64,000 nt of DNA from positions 15,921,501 to 15,985,500 of the forward strand of contig OX485805.1 of the NCBI GenBank assembly GCA_950295325.1, written 5' to 3'. Below, in pieces: positions 22,442 to 33,644 of the stretch. The notes below the pieces were generated by a model that searched no databases, was not told where the DNA came from, and worked only from the letters and a program-made list of their open reading frames with translations. Every line of letters begins with the position of its first letter. Position 1 is the stretch's first letter. The stretch is from Polytrichum commune (lineage: Eukaryota; Streptophyta; Polytrichopsida; Polytrichales; Polytrichaceae). The translations under genes and the position numbers were made by a program.

Positions 22442-23806
22442 GCCTAGGGTGAACCAGCACCTACACTCGTACCTTCGGGGGATGAAGGCCTCGCCGATGA
22501 CACTGAAAACGTCATCCTTCTTTATGGGAAAGCCCCCCGACATTTTTTCTACACCCGACCGAAAACAGCTGCCCGCCCGCCCGATTTCGAAAAAACTAGT
22601 GTACTTGCATTTTTGAAGGCTACTTGTCCACAAATCCCATATTGAGTGCACTTCATTTTCAAGGCCTCAAATCCAATATATATGTTCACTTCCATTGAGT
22701 AAATAAGCAATTGACTAGATTTCATTTTCAAAGTGAAACCGTCAATAAAGCATGCAATTAACTTGGAAGTCAAAAACATTACAAAATCCTCATTAATACT
22801 GAGGTTATAATTTTTGTCACTTACAATTGAAAGGGACCTTGTCATTCTAAAATGAAACTTAAATTCATGATTTATTTATTTTATTTTAAATATAATATAA
22901 TGTAGTCTAGTATAATATATTTTAAATATACTATAATATACTATACTATTATATATATTTAATATAATATATTTAATACCTTCTACAATCACAAAGTTTT
23001 CATACGCATTTAAACTAGTAAAGTAAGATTGAATGCAACTAAGTCTAATAATTTTTGGTTAATCCTAATGAATCGTATTCAAGCCCAATTAAATCAGAAA
23101 ATATGTGTACCAAATTAATTAACCCTAATTAATTATAAAATGTACTTACTGGAATTAGTCATGATTTAAATGGAATTAACTCCAGTAAATATAATTTATG
23201 ATTAATTAGGCTTAATTAATTTGGTAAGCACATTTTCTGATTTAATTGGGTTTAATTAGGATTAATCAAAATATATTAGACTTAGTTGCATTCAATCTTA
23301 CTTAACTAGTTTAAATGCATATGGAAACTTTGTGATAGTACAAGGTATTAACTATATTATATTAAAAATTAAAAAAAATCATGAATTTTAGTTTTATTTT
23401 AAAATGACAAGGTCCCTTTCAATTGTAAGTGACAAAAATTATAACCTCAGTATTAATGAGAATTTTGTAATGTTTTTGACTTCCAAGTTAATTGCATGCT
23501 TTATTGACGGTTTCACTTTGAAAATGAAATCTGGTCAATTTCTTATTTACTCAATGGAAGTGAACATATATATTGGATTTGAGACCTTGAAAATGAAGTG
23601 CACTCAATATGGGATTTGTGGACAAGTAGCCTTCAAAAATGCAAGTACACTAGTTTTTTCAAAATCGGGCGGGCGGGTAGCAATTTCCGGTCGGGTGCAG
23701 AAAAAATGTCGGGGGGCTTTCCCATAAAGAAGGATGACGTTTTCAGTGTCATCCGCGAGGCCTTCATCCCCCGAAGGTACGAGTGTAGGTGTTGGTTCAC
23801 CCTAGC
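22442..23806. mobile_element. Fold-back Mutator-like element, non-autonomous
   Basis: A near-complete palindrome of 1365 bp. The left end is GCCTAGGGTGAACC and the right end is GGTTCACCCTAGC. The arms are several hundred bases long and closely similar, and the centre is near 23167. It is flanked by the direct repeat CATCTCAATG at 22432-22441 and 23807-23816. Long arms with a 9-10 bp target duplication are characteristic of Mutator-like elements. Both arms contain the same outward-facing open frame (22549-22845 minus, 23404-23727 plus). The differences between the two copies mostly change residues, so the frame is probably not selected as protein. The insertion interrupts the LINE. Confidence 0.8.
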
Positions 23807-23816
23807 CATCTCAATG

Positions 23817-26090
23817 AAGCTCTACCAAGCTAAATACTTCCAACACAATACCACTACAATGAAAAGATAATACTTCGACATCCCACCAAAATTCAAAACC
23901 TATTTTTACCTCGTAAACTACAAACACAACAAATTACACTCCCCCAAGGTCACTAAACAAAATATCCTCCTATCCAACCACACCCCAACATCATCTTCAC
24001 CGCCATTGTTACAATCACCCCATCCCCAACCAATTGCATAAACACACTTAGACTTACAATGGTAACCCTACACCTTGAACCTTGTTTGTGCACTCCACAA
24101 CCAACAAATGTCGCCATTACAACTCCCACCCATTCACTGGATATGATCACAAAATCCCCTTGGACCACCCCACACTAATGGAACTACAACCAAAAAATAA
24201 TAAAATAATAAAAAATCATGTATCTACACAAAGAAATGCTCAAAGCCACCCTCAAAATCTACACACCACTACCCTATACACATTCCATCACAAACCCCAC
24301 AAACCCCACAACCCCCCCCCCTTCATCACCCCAAATCACTTCCAATACCCCATGACACCCAACCTTATACGTCAACACACTCCAGACTAGCATACCAAAT
24401 CTCAAAACTCTCCTTAAACCCCCAATACCCCCCCCCCCCCACCTAGATTCTTTCAAGAAACCAAATTCCCTAAAATTGAAACACTAAATACCTCAACACA
24501 TTAATCTCTTACCACAACCTCATCCATATTTGACAAATCGCATACTTTTGGAAACACAACAACACAATCTTCGTCCATAAAAAAAATCACAATCCACTAC
24601 CCAATTTTAGACCCATCTCCTTAGCCAAAACCATGTATAAACTCTTCACCAACACCAACACCACCCTCTTCCAACAACACGGAGAAACATACCAAATACT
24701 CTATGACAACCAAGAAGGATTCATGAAAGACCGAGAAACAAGTCAATAAATCTAAATGATATTTGTAGCCTTGGAAGATGCCAAGCTCATAGAACAAGAT
24801 ATATACATCATGAACAACAACTTTAAAAATGCCTTGTGCTTCATAAACCACATTCGCCTCTTGGATGTTATGGAAGATTTGTGTTACTCCTCTAACATAG
24901 TGGAGTTTATTGGCAACATCTACACAAATGCCTCACCACCTTCATCGGGCCCTATTTTGGGTAAACTCAACCCGTCCCACCTTAGGAGGGACCATCCAAG
25001 AGGACACCTTCAACCCCTACCTCTTCCTAGTATTCCTTGAACTGCTCCTTTGATAGCTGGAAAGGGACAACTATGGACACTACATATATGTACAATACCC
25101 AAACTAGATCCACCGCATATGATGATAACTTAGCTTTTACAACTCAATACCTTCCCCACCTGCAATCCCAAATCGCCAAATTATAACGCTTCAACAACTA
25201 GGCAAAAATGGAACTTTAGTATCCCCAAATGCACCCTCACAAAAGCCCCCCACAAAACCAAACTAAAATCAAATACTCTCAAAACCAAATTGGAAAATTA
25301 TGACTTCACCTACAAAGGCCAAAAATTCTCCACCCTCTTCCAAAACAAAGCCTATACACACCCATGGACCCAAAACATCCCTTCCCTCTAGTGGTCCACC
25401 CAACAACCTACAACAGTCTACAAAATCAAGATCAAAGCCAATTTCCTAACCCAATCACCTGCAACCATACACCAAAAACTTTACATGGTTAACACCATCA
25501 TTTGTCCTAGAGTTGGATACACCTTTTTTGGGCCCCATTTTCAATACCATGCATCAAAAAGCTTGATCATGCAATAATACAACCAGAAAAAACAAATGAA
25601 AACTTCCCACCTCCACCCTCAATGCCATCGTTTAAACAATCCAAAATTCATTTGGCACTAATGCACACTCCTTCCTACCCATTTACACCCATACATTAAC
25701 CTCACAATTATGCAATGTCCTCAATGATTCTAGTTGCCTTGGTCTAATAGATCAAGGGCTCACCATCACATAGCCAATAAACTCGGAGGCCTCCGCACCA
25801 TTCCCAAATTCATATCACACGCATGGCACCATTCCCTCACTGCATCATCCCTCAAATTGATGCATATTTTCAAAATCCACCTACAACCAACATGCATAAC
25901 TTCCCATATCACCCCTCCTCCTTTAACATCTTTGGCACAACCCCGATTTTGTAGCACAATTAGACACAACCAAACAAATGTCACACCACAAACTCCTCAA
26001 CATCCTTCTCAACGAGGAACTCACCAAAATCCAAGATACTCTCAGCTCCACATGCATACCCATCGTCACCTCATAAACCGTTAAACCTTT
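23817..26090 (+). pseudogene. LINE relic: reverse transcriptase and 3' region
   Basis: Downstream of the fold-back element the C/A-rich LINE resumes (a short piece also lies at 22362-22431). From about 24605 the translation shows reverse transcriptase blocks in order: R-P-I-S-L-A-K-T-M-Y-K-L-F; Q-E-G-F-M-K-D-R; ALEDAKLIEQDIYI; FKNALCFINHIRLLDVMED; G-N-I-Y-T-N; L-E-R-D-N-Y-G-H. The catalytic Y-A-D-D site appears as A-Y-D-D-N near 25114-25128, so it is damaged. Stops and frameshifts occur throughout. The upstream endonuclease is not clearly readable. No poly-A tail or target duplication was found, so the 3' limit is approximate. Confidence 0.75.
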
Positions 26091-26361
26091 TGATACGATT
26101 CTTTGGACATAATAGGTTCATTTTTGAAATTTGGGGCAATTTAGGATCAGAATTAGAGCAAGAACTCTCAAACAATAAAAACATAAGCAATTAATGATTA
26201 TTTAGTGGAAATGGAGTGAAAATGTTCCTTCTCAAGTCACTGACCATATACCAAAATGGGAGAGTCGTCTAGGAAATACTATAGTCATGTGGCAAACATA
26301 TGAATCTGGCCATGGGCAGGCACACCAGCTAGGAAGAGTGGCTTGTGACTAGGAAATGACC

Positions 26362-26400
<39 letters not shown>

Positions 26401-28345
26401 ATCTTGAACGTGCACCTATCTCTCCCAAGGGCAAGTCCCTAATTACCCACCCGTTTGGTTTTAAAAAACTAGTTCATCCATATATCCCCACTATGATTGG
26501 GTGGACCATAGGTGGTAGGGTGCATTTGAAATCAAGTGCTAGGAAAATCACCCATTGAAGTAGTATTCTAACATTAGGATGTTTAGCCTCGGAGTTCTCA
26601 TGAGATTCATGCTAACCCCTAAAGGCTAAGGCATACGTTTTTGTCCAAGCAATCACTATTGCTTAACTATATATATATACTTATATATATATATATGTTA
26701 ATATTTTTATTTTGAAAATGTGGACGGCTAAAAAATTATGTGAACTATCCTAATTTTTTTTAAATGTTTGTATAGTCATTTATGCCATAAGAGGTGCCTA
26801 TTTTCTTTAGTAAGCATTTTATTTGGACCAAAATTTAGACGATTTAGGATGATTTTATTGTGGCCTTTAGGGATTAAGGCCTTGGGTTTGGGCCACCCTT
26901 AAGATGGTGGTATATGTTACTCTAGATAAACCCATCCACATAAGTTCCACACGTTATACGCAATAGGTATGGCACATGTTACAAAGTATTGCCATGTGGA
27001 CCATCTAGATCCCCATAGATGTTGATGTGTTCAACCGTGTTCTTTAGCAAATCAAGCAACATCAGACCAATGTTGATTTTTTGGTTTGGTGCCCTAGAAT
27101 ATGCTCAAAGCACTTGGAGTCAAACAAGGTACACTTGCAACGTGGTGGATTAGTGGACAAGACTTCTACCTGAGGCAATTCAACAATCTTGGGGCTCTCA
27201 ATAGCTCTTACCAACCTTTTTATCATGCTACTACACTGATCATCTCAATTGGGGTCGAGCTACACCACCAGTCAAGAGAACTTGGTAATTTACGAGTTAG
27301 TGAAGATTTGTTGACTAAAATTATAGTTAACTGAAATCAAAACCATACCACGTTGTTAGGAGAATTAGCTAACAACACGAGTCAGTGAAATCCACTAACT
27401 CATGTGTTAGTTAACTAATCACACAACCGCACATCCCAATCGCCACTAATTAAAGATTAACCTATTTAAGAGAGGAGTTAAGGTTGACCAACCAAAGTTT
27501 GGCTCAAATTCCTGAAGTCTTGAACATGATGCTAATTATAATACATTATAACTTTGTGGCCCACACCAATTGTCTTTCATTATGATAAAAGTATAATTAT
27601 ATATATCACATTTTGATAACATCAAGTAGTAGTTTATTCCTATTTTATTGTTAAAAAAATAGTGTTTATTTATTTAAAGTATATGTTAATTTAGGATGAT
27701 GGGAGAATATTCAGGCCACCTCATAACATAATGGAGAAGAGATGGGGAAAATGAAAGGTGGGCATCCAAGGATAAAAACTTGGGCTACTCAATTGTAAAA
27801 GTTAGTTAGCACTAGGGGTATGGATGGCTTAGGATTTCTTCACAAAAGCAAGGTCCCATAAGTTAACTAACTTCTAGTTTGATAACTTTCATTTAAACCT
27901 TAACTTTAACTAGGTGGTGCGGTAGTGGGATAGATTAGTTCCCATATAGGTTAGGTAGCTCATGTGTTAGGTAATTTTCTTAACTAGGCAGTGCAAGCAC
28001 GATACAACTAATTTGACCAACTAATGTAATTAGTTACTCTAACCGGATCCTTAACCATGATGTGTGGCTGGACCTAAGTGAGAGTTGGCTAATAAAGAGT
28101 GTGGGAAATTAGTGCCACCAAAGATCTAGGAAGCATATTCATCCCGACATTATACAATAAAAACACTATATATAGTAGCATTAGGGAAGTTGGTAGTCAT
28201 TAGGGAATTTTTCATTCATAGATTATTAATATTTTGATTGAGCAATAGTGATGGAGGCCTATAACCATGGATACTTCCAGAACCTATTAGTCCATTGTTG
28301 ATTTTTATTAGAGGAAATGCACATTAATACATGTCATACACTAAA
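26091..28345. other. No recognised gene; (GA)n tract and short repeats
   Basis: A (GA)n tract occupies about 26362-26401. TTAGTTAACTAA-type words recur at 27290-27430 and 27800-28040, suggesting a decayed MITE, but I cannot fix its ends. The open frame at 27101-27334 has no recognisable domain. Confidence 0.4.
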
Positions 28346-28870
28346 ATTCTCAAGCATGTAGCTCAGCACAACACTTCAAACATTCATTACATTTTGCAAC
28401 ACCAACAAGTTCAAGTAGCCGCATGACCTTATTGTACATGTAGGTTGGTACGTGAATGAACTCATCACTCTCATAATCCACCTTGCACACAAATCCAAAC
28501 AAATAATAAAATTGTTTGTAATACACTTCTTTCCCTTTCTTTCCCAAAGCTTAAGATGATATATTCGTGAAATATGGGCATACGCAATGTGATATGTTGC
28601 TAATTGTGACTCGGTATGCAACGTCATCCTTGGAGATGATTTTGATTAATACTCCAAATCTAAGATATGGAATGGTAGTGATTCCAACCACATAGTAACC
28701 ATACATGAGTCCAACACTCTCCCATTTTCTTTTGCAATATGTTGTTGGTATTGATAGGTTGCGATATACAATCATCTTGAACTTGGAAGTTGGATGGGCG
28801 TTCAAGCTTGGTGGAAAACGAAAATACGACCGAGGGATTGGGAGTGTAGCAAAATGTAAAACAACCTATG
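28346..28870 (-). pseudogene. SWIM-type zinc-finger protein relic (MULE/FAR1-like)
   Basis: On the minus strand the frame ending IISKDDVAYRVTISNISHCV-C-P-Y-F is followed, after a frameshift near 28550, by G-K-K-G-K-E-V-Y-Y-K-Q-F-Y-Y-L-F-G-F-V-C-K-V-D-Y and F-I-H-V-P-T-Y-M-Y-N-K-V-M-R-L-L-E. This order resembles a SWIM zinc finger (C-x-C ... C-x-H-x-Y-Y-x-F), which occurs in Mutator-like transposases and FAR1/FHY3-type proteins. Both the second cysteine of C-x-C and the C-x-H pair are altered (C-V-C-P kept, K-H replaced by K-Q). Upstream parts of the protein are not readable. A transposon origin is more likely than a host gene. Confidence 0.5.
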
Positions 28871-31689
28871 GCGAGGAGAACGAGCCTCCCTTTTGCAAAA
28901 GCAAGGGTGCCATGTTTTCTAGTTCCAACTTTAGCATTGCACAAAGTCCTTGTATTGGCTTGCATTACCCAACATCTTTTGACTAACATGGGGGGCAATC
29001 AAGCAATGTGCCATTGAGAGGCATGAAGGTCGGTTTCTAAAACAGATGTGGTGTGAGTTATGTCACCCTCAGTGGAATTCAAGGACACCTATATGCATGA
29101 ATTTTTAGCTCATGTGTTAGCACAAGGAATTAAGTAATTTGCTTTGTAGGATGGTTATGAGTTGCAGTTGACACCAAGTGGCAAATTGAGCTTCTGTTTG
29201 GTGCACCCAAACAACTATAGGCCTTCCAAGGCACAATCATTAGTGTTAAGATCTTATGCACCAAGATTATACCTCATGGCATGTGCGCAAAGCTTGGGAT
29301 CTCCAAACTTGGTTGCAGCCTCAGCTTCATGGACATCAAATTGGGGCCTTTACCAAACACATTCACCTTGCAACCATAACTTGTAATTTAAAATTTGCAT
29401 GAATTTACAAATCAAATCGTCCACCATTGCTTTGTACAAGCATTTCATCTTATTGCTAGACTTTCGGAGCCACTTGTTGTGTACTTGTCTCTACAAGGTT
29501 ACATGTTGGTATTTCTACACATTCATGTATTGTCATATCATGTGGACACCGCACATATTGAAGTAAATTTCATAAATTTATTAGATATTAAAAAGTACAT
29601 AACATTGTAAAGTACAAATTGGTAATTTATTTACAATAATCATATGACCACCCCATTGGATGTAATGGAACTGCTAGAATCCCAACCACTTAAGTAGCAA
29701 CGCCAAATGACAATCACCATGACCAACACACATAATCTTTAGTTCTAATGTCGTGCACTATTTTTGCATCCATGTAATCCTTGCAAGGCTATTTGTGTTG
29801 GAACTCCTTTGATATACTTCTATGTCATCTTATCCAAGCTTTATGACCAATGAAAACACAAGTATGCTCATAGCCAACCATTGGTTGGCTTGAGTCACTA
29901 TCCTCTTGGATCTTGACCGCATTTCAATTAATCTAAGCACTATTTGCCATGAAACCCTTGTGGTATGCATTTGGCACTCCATTATTGCCCATTTACAAAA
30001 TGCAAATTTTCTAGAAAATAGTTTGTGCAACACCATCTTTGAAATGTGTGAGCCCAAAAAGTGTACTCACATGTTAATTAACCCTAATGCAAGTGTTGGG
30101 AAGTAAAGAAGCAAGCAAAAGAGGTGAACCTCACCCTTGGGAAGTTAGAAAAGGTTAAAAATCAAGTGCAATTACCATGTGCGGGGAGGGGAGCCTAAAA
30201 AGGGAGAAGAGGCCAATGAGAAGGGCCAACCCTAGTTTTTTTTCCTTTGGGCGGCCCAAAGATGCCGGGCATCGTTAAAAAAAAGGAGAAGGTTGGAGGG
30301 GTCTCAGTGTGCAAGGGGGAAGAGAAGCTGGGGGTAAGAGGTGGAAGTGTTGCCTCAACCTCGAATGGGTGTGCACAAACGTGTTTGTGCTAATCGAATG
30401 ATGACCGAGTAGAAGTAAAGTGAGTGGAGGCTCAGATGATGTGAACTCGCGATCCTAAGGGAAACATAACAACTAGCTAGAGAGATCAGAAGCGAAAGTG
30501 ACAGAGAGACAGAGAGACAGAGAGTGGACTCGAGACTGCCACAATCAACGATCGAATGGAAGACGCACAAGCAACCTCAACCGCAGTGGAGTTGCGAAAT
30601 TCTTTAAAACTTTTCAATTGGCACAAGGCGGCCCACCTCCGATGATACTATCAATGCACACTCACACAATCGGCCAACAAAGATCAGTAAACTCAACATT
30701 TACAGCGACGCAACCATCGATCTTCCTTGCCACGGGCGCAGGCAGTAGGAGAGTGTGGGGTCCAAAGTTAATTGCAGGGGATCGCCTATGAAGAGCAGAG
30801 CATCGTCTCTCTTTAGCTTCACAATCGGTGAAATCATCAAGAATCTTATATCCTTTAAGAAACAATGAGATAGTTGTGTCGGCGTTTATTTGGATGCTTG
30901 GAGGGAGGAGAACATATCAAGTGGAGGAGGGGAATGGGGGAGGTGACGATGTTGCACCATGTGTATGATGTGACGAAGAAGAGACTCTGAATGCGCGAGG
31001 GAATTGGACTGGGTGGAATCTTTCATGGCGTTTTCCCGGCTCTGGTAGGTTGGGAGACTTGCATAGATCAAGTGTAGGTGGCGGGTATTAATACAAGGAG
31101 CTCGTCGATGCCACTGCAAGATTCAAAGAGAAGAATTAATTGTAGTTGGAGGCTATGCAACCCTGTATAAGGCCGTCTCACCAGGCTTCAGAGTAGTGAC
31201 TGTCAAAAAAAGAACTTGTGGGGAGAGGGAAGCAAGGGTTTGGAAGAACCCTCCAATGTTGTCAAATGCGCCTCTGTGATGGTGGTGTCGGTTCCGAGGA
31301 TCGTTGTTGACAACACTACCGCGACGTATGCATTTGGTGCTCTCGTGCACGTTCCATTAAGCCATGGTGTCGCAAACGGAGGCCGGAGGAGCCCATGCGC
31401 ATGGATTTTGCACCCACATAGCTCAAAGTTCGTAATCGCTTCTCCCTCGCTTTCCTCCCACCCGTGTTTCGAAGCTTTTCCACAAGCGGATGCGGTAAAT
31501 CGGTTTTTGTATATTATGGAGCTTGAGAGACCAGATGATGGCTCTTGGGTGGCACTGAAAGGATGATTTGTGGTATTGAGCGAAGCAAAAACAGATGGTA
31601 TTGGGGATTCATAACCTTTTTGTTATAGGAAATTGGCAACATTGTTGGATTACTTGCGGTTTCACATGTTGTGGAGCTTGAGGAAGTGG
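28871..31689. other. No securely recognised feature
   Basis: Several open frames on both strands (29162-29386, 30498-30791, 31216-31566) show no family features. The sequence at 30200-31550 looks less AT-rich than its surroundings. The 116-residue plus frame at 31216-31566 lies directly upstream of the kinase relic and might be a degraded N-terminal part of it, but nothing in it is diagnostic. Confidence 0.3.
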
Positions 31690-32168
31690 GTGAAGGCCTT
31701 TAAGTGGTTTTTAGAGGAGGCTCGGTGATGTGGAGCAAAATAAAAGCAAGGTGAGCGGGAGTTCATGCAGAGAGTGAGACAATTGGCAAGGTGAACCATC
31801 CACATCTAGTTCAACTACTTGGTTATTGCAGGACATGGGAGGTGTGAGCCCAAAATGGTGCCCACATGTGTTCTTAACCCTTTGAAACCATTAGAAGTTA
31901 TGTTTTGATGTTTTATGATTATTCACAAAAATAGAAAAAGAGTGAAACTTTAATGAAGTTATGTTTAGGCATTATATTAGTGTGGAGTGAATTTATGAGA
32001 AGTTAATAGCGTGAAGAAATTCTTTAGGTAGGTGAGCGTAATGGGTGGTGAACCAATGGTAGTTCCTTGGGTTAAATGTTTGAATAGAATGAGAGCCTAC
32101 AAAATAGCAAAAGATCAAAATGCTTATCTTGAGCCTTGGGGGTGCTCACCTACTCCCTCTTAACTCAC

Positions 32169-32176
32169 TATATAAA
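32169..32176 (+). promoter_or_regulatory. TATA box of LTR A1
   Basis: TATATAAA in the context CTCACTATATAAACCCTC, followed about 10 bases later by the CT-rich tract CTCTTCCCTCTCTCATC. This is the expected U3/R arrangement of a plant LTR promoter. Confidence 0.6.
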
Positions 32177-32852
32177 CCCTCACTCTTCCCTCTCTCATCA
32201 TCTTTCCTTGGTGCTCCTTGACACCCCACGTATTATAAGTGTGGGTGTGGGAAGCAAGAACGGAGCACATATGCGTGCAAGGTCTCAAGGTGAAGAACCA
32301 AGACTAATTCACCTTGAAGTTAGCTTGACATTTGTTAGGAGTAGTCTTTGGTTGAGACATTTAGAACTTAGCTTGTTGTATGTGACTTATAGAATTTAGA
32401 TTCATGATATTTAGATTTATAGTGTTTGGAATCATGACATTTAGAATTGTAGCATCCACATTCATGTTGGGTTTAAAGCTCTCTCTCCTCTAAGGAGTTC
32501 AGCTCTTAGAGCTTTGGGAAATACAATATTTAGTTGCTGGAAATACAGTATTTAGTCAAAGGGTTAGTTGCTGGAAATACAGTATTGGGTTCAGAATTTA
32601 GACAGCTGGGACATTAGATTGGGTCATAGTTAGTTAATAAGAATATTACCTAATGCTAATTAGGTAATGAGCATTTAGCTAGGGAGTTGATTACAAGGCA
32701 TCATAAGGTAACATCAAAGGGGAGAACTTGTAGTTAAGTTGTTGGGATTGTAATCAAGCACTTAAGGGTGTCATGACGAAGAATGAACGAACTTGGGAGT
32801 GAATGGCGAAGAATTGCAGAAGAGGATGTAACGCTAAGTGATGAGAGTGATG

Positions 32853-32868
32853 AGTGTTTTTTAACACT
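32853..32868 (+). other. LTR stem-loop (covarying in family A)
   Basis: AGTGTT-TTTT-AACACT. Equivalent stems occur at 33372-33391, 41582-41597, 42851-42864 and 58746-58763 with different bases but kept pairing. The position within the LTR fits R/U5, so a role in 3' end formation or packaging of the element's RNA is possible. Confidence 0.55.
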
Positions 32869-32882
32869 TGTGTATTCATCAC

Positions 32883-33062
32883 ATGGAGTCAACAAGTCAC
32901 AACTTCAGCGAGGTGACGAGCACTAGTGAAGAATCAACGGCCAGAACTAAGGTTTCAAGAGGGAAGTCCTTAAGAGCATGTGTAGCTAAGGCCGTGGGAT
33001 GGACCCTTGAGGCAGCCAATGCTATATCCACTCAAAAAAATTGCATTAATAAAACATCATGA
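32883..33062 (+). CDS. Small conserved ORF inside LTR A1
   Basis: A 60-residue frame starting M-E-S-T-S, with the core ARTKVSRGKSLRACVAKAVG. The minus-strand LTR A3 carries a counterpart (55723-55908) with the same M-(E/D)-S-T-S start and S-R-G-x-S-x-R-A-C-V-A-K-x-x-x-W-x-L-E-x-A core. Several differences between the two are silent third-position changes. Family unknown; no signal or membrane segment. It may be a remnant of gag placed within the LTR, a captured host exon, or an accessory protein. I cannot tell whether it is translated. Confidence 0.4.
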   Translation: MESTSHNFSEVTSTSEESTARTKVSRGKSLRACVAKAVGWTLEAANAISTQKNCINKTS

Positions 33063-33339
33063 CTTAAGAGAAGTTGGGGGTTCATTGAGATGAGACTTAT
33101 ATCTTATGTTGCTACTTTTGGTGTGACACATGCGAATCTCAAAACCATCACCCGAACTAGGACGCTTAAGGGTGGTGGGTTTGGCCTCACATCCGGGCAA
33201 GCTTCATGTTGATGAGTACTTGGAGAGTGGAAGTCTCAATAAGTTAATGCGGTTTAATGTGGGAATCAAGAGAGACAACAGTGCCATGGTTGATGCATAG
33301 GAGTAGGATAATTAAACTTAGGAAGAGGATGATATGGCT

Positions 33340-33538
33340 AGATGTTGTGCTTTGTGACATTGTAAAAGACTCGAGTGTTTGTGAATACTCGAAAGGTTAA
33401 TGAAAAGGTGTTATCCACGCCACTTATCTCACAAGTAAATGGAGCAAGGGTGCATGTGTGAATGATAATTAATGTTGTGTGAAGGAGTCTCCCCCCAAAC
33501 TAGGATGCATTGAAGGGGGTTGATGATTCTTGCTCACA
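33340..33538 (+). mobile_element. 3' fragment of a further family A LTR
   Basis: The sequence ends with AAACTAGGATGCATTGAAGG ... TTGCTCACA, matching the family A terminal block (CCGGACTAGGACGCTTAAGG ... CTCACA). It carries the family stem-loop (CGAGTGTT-TGTG-AATACTCG, 33372-33391) upstream of it, as in copy A4. The 5' part of this LTR is absent or unrecognisable. Confidence 0.55.
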
Positions 33539-33644
33539 AATTGTATCTCACAACTTTCAAACGTTGACACCTTATAATACTTGCTATTGTACCCATGTCA
33601 TGCCAACATGGTCCAATTTTTCAAACGTTTGATATGTTCAAACA

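Larger units (their letters stand above)
31843..33191 (+). mobile_element. Solo LTR, family A (copy A1)
   Basis: It begins TGTGAGCCCAAAATGGTGCC and ends with the family's conserved tail ACCCGAACTAGGACGCTTAA ... GGCCTCACA, giving inverted ends TGTGAG/CTCACA. Related LTRs lie at 40082-42978, 40374-41753, 55471-57024 (minus) and 57217-58922. It has a TATA box, a CT-rich leader after it, a short stem-loop and a small reading frame. Flanking pentamers (GGAGG, TCCGG) do not match, so the target duplication is lost or the ends were altered. It splits a kinase relic. Confidence 0.8.
31690..33258 (+). pseudogene. Receptor-like protein kinase relic, split by an LTR
   Basis: Translation of 31690-31842 in shifting frames gives E-V-G-E-G-L-stop-V-V-F-R-G (glycine-loop region), E-R-E-F-M, and then I-G-K-V-N-H-P-H-L-V-Q-L-L-G-Y-C-R. 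After the solo LTR at 31843-33191 the reading continues K-L-H-V-D-E-Y-L-E-S-G-S-L-N-K-L-M-R (33197-33255). This is the order of subdomains I to V of plant receptor-like kinases, where N-H-P-H-L-V-x-L-L-G-Y-C is followed by L-L-V-Y-E-Y-L-x-x-G-S-L. The invariant lysine, catalytic loop and everything further downstream are missing, and stops and frameshifts are present. It is a dead fragment, older than or broken by the LTR insertion. Confidence 0.7.

Noticed and set aside
22549..23727. Matching 98- and 107-residue frames as a duplicated gene
   Set aside because: They are the two arms of one fold-back element; the residue changes seen do not indicate protein selection.
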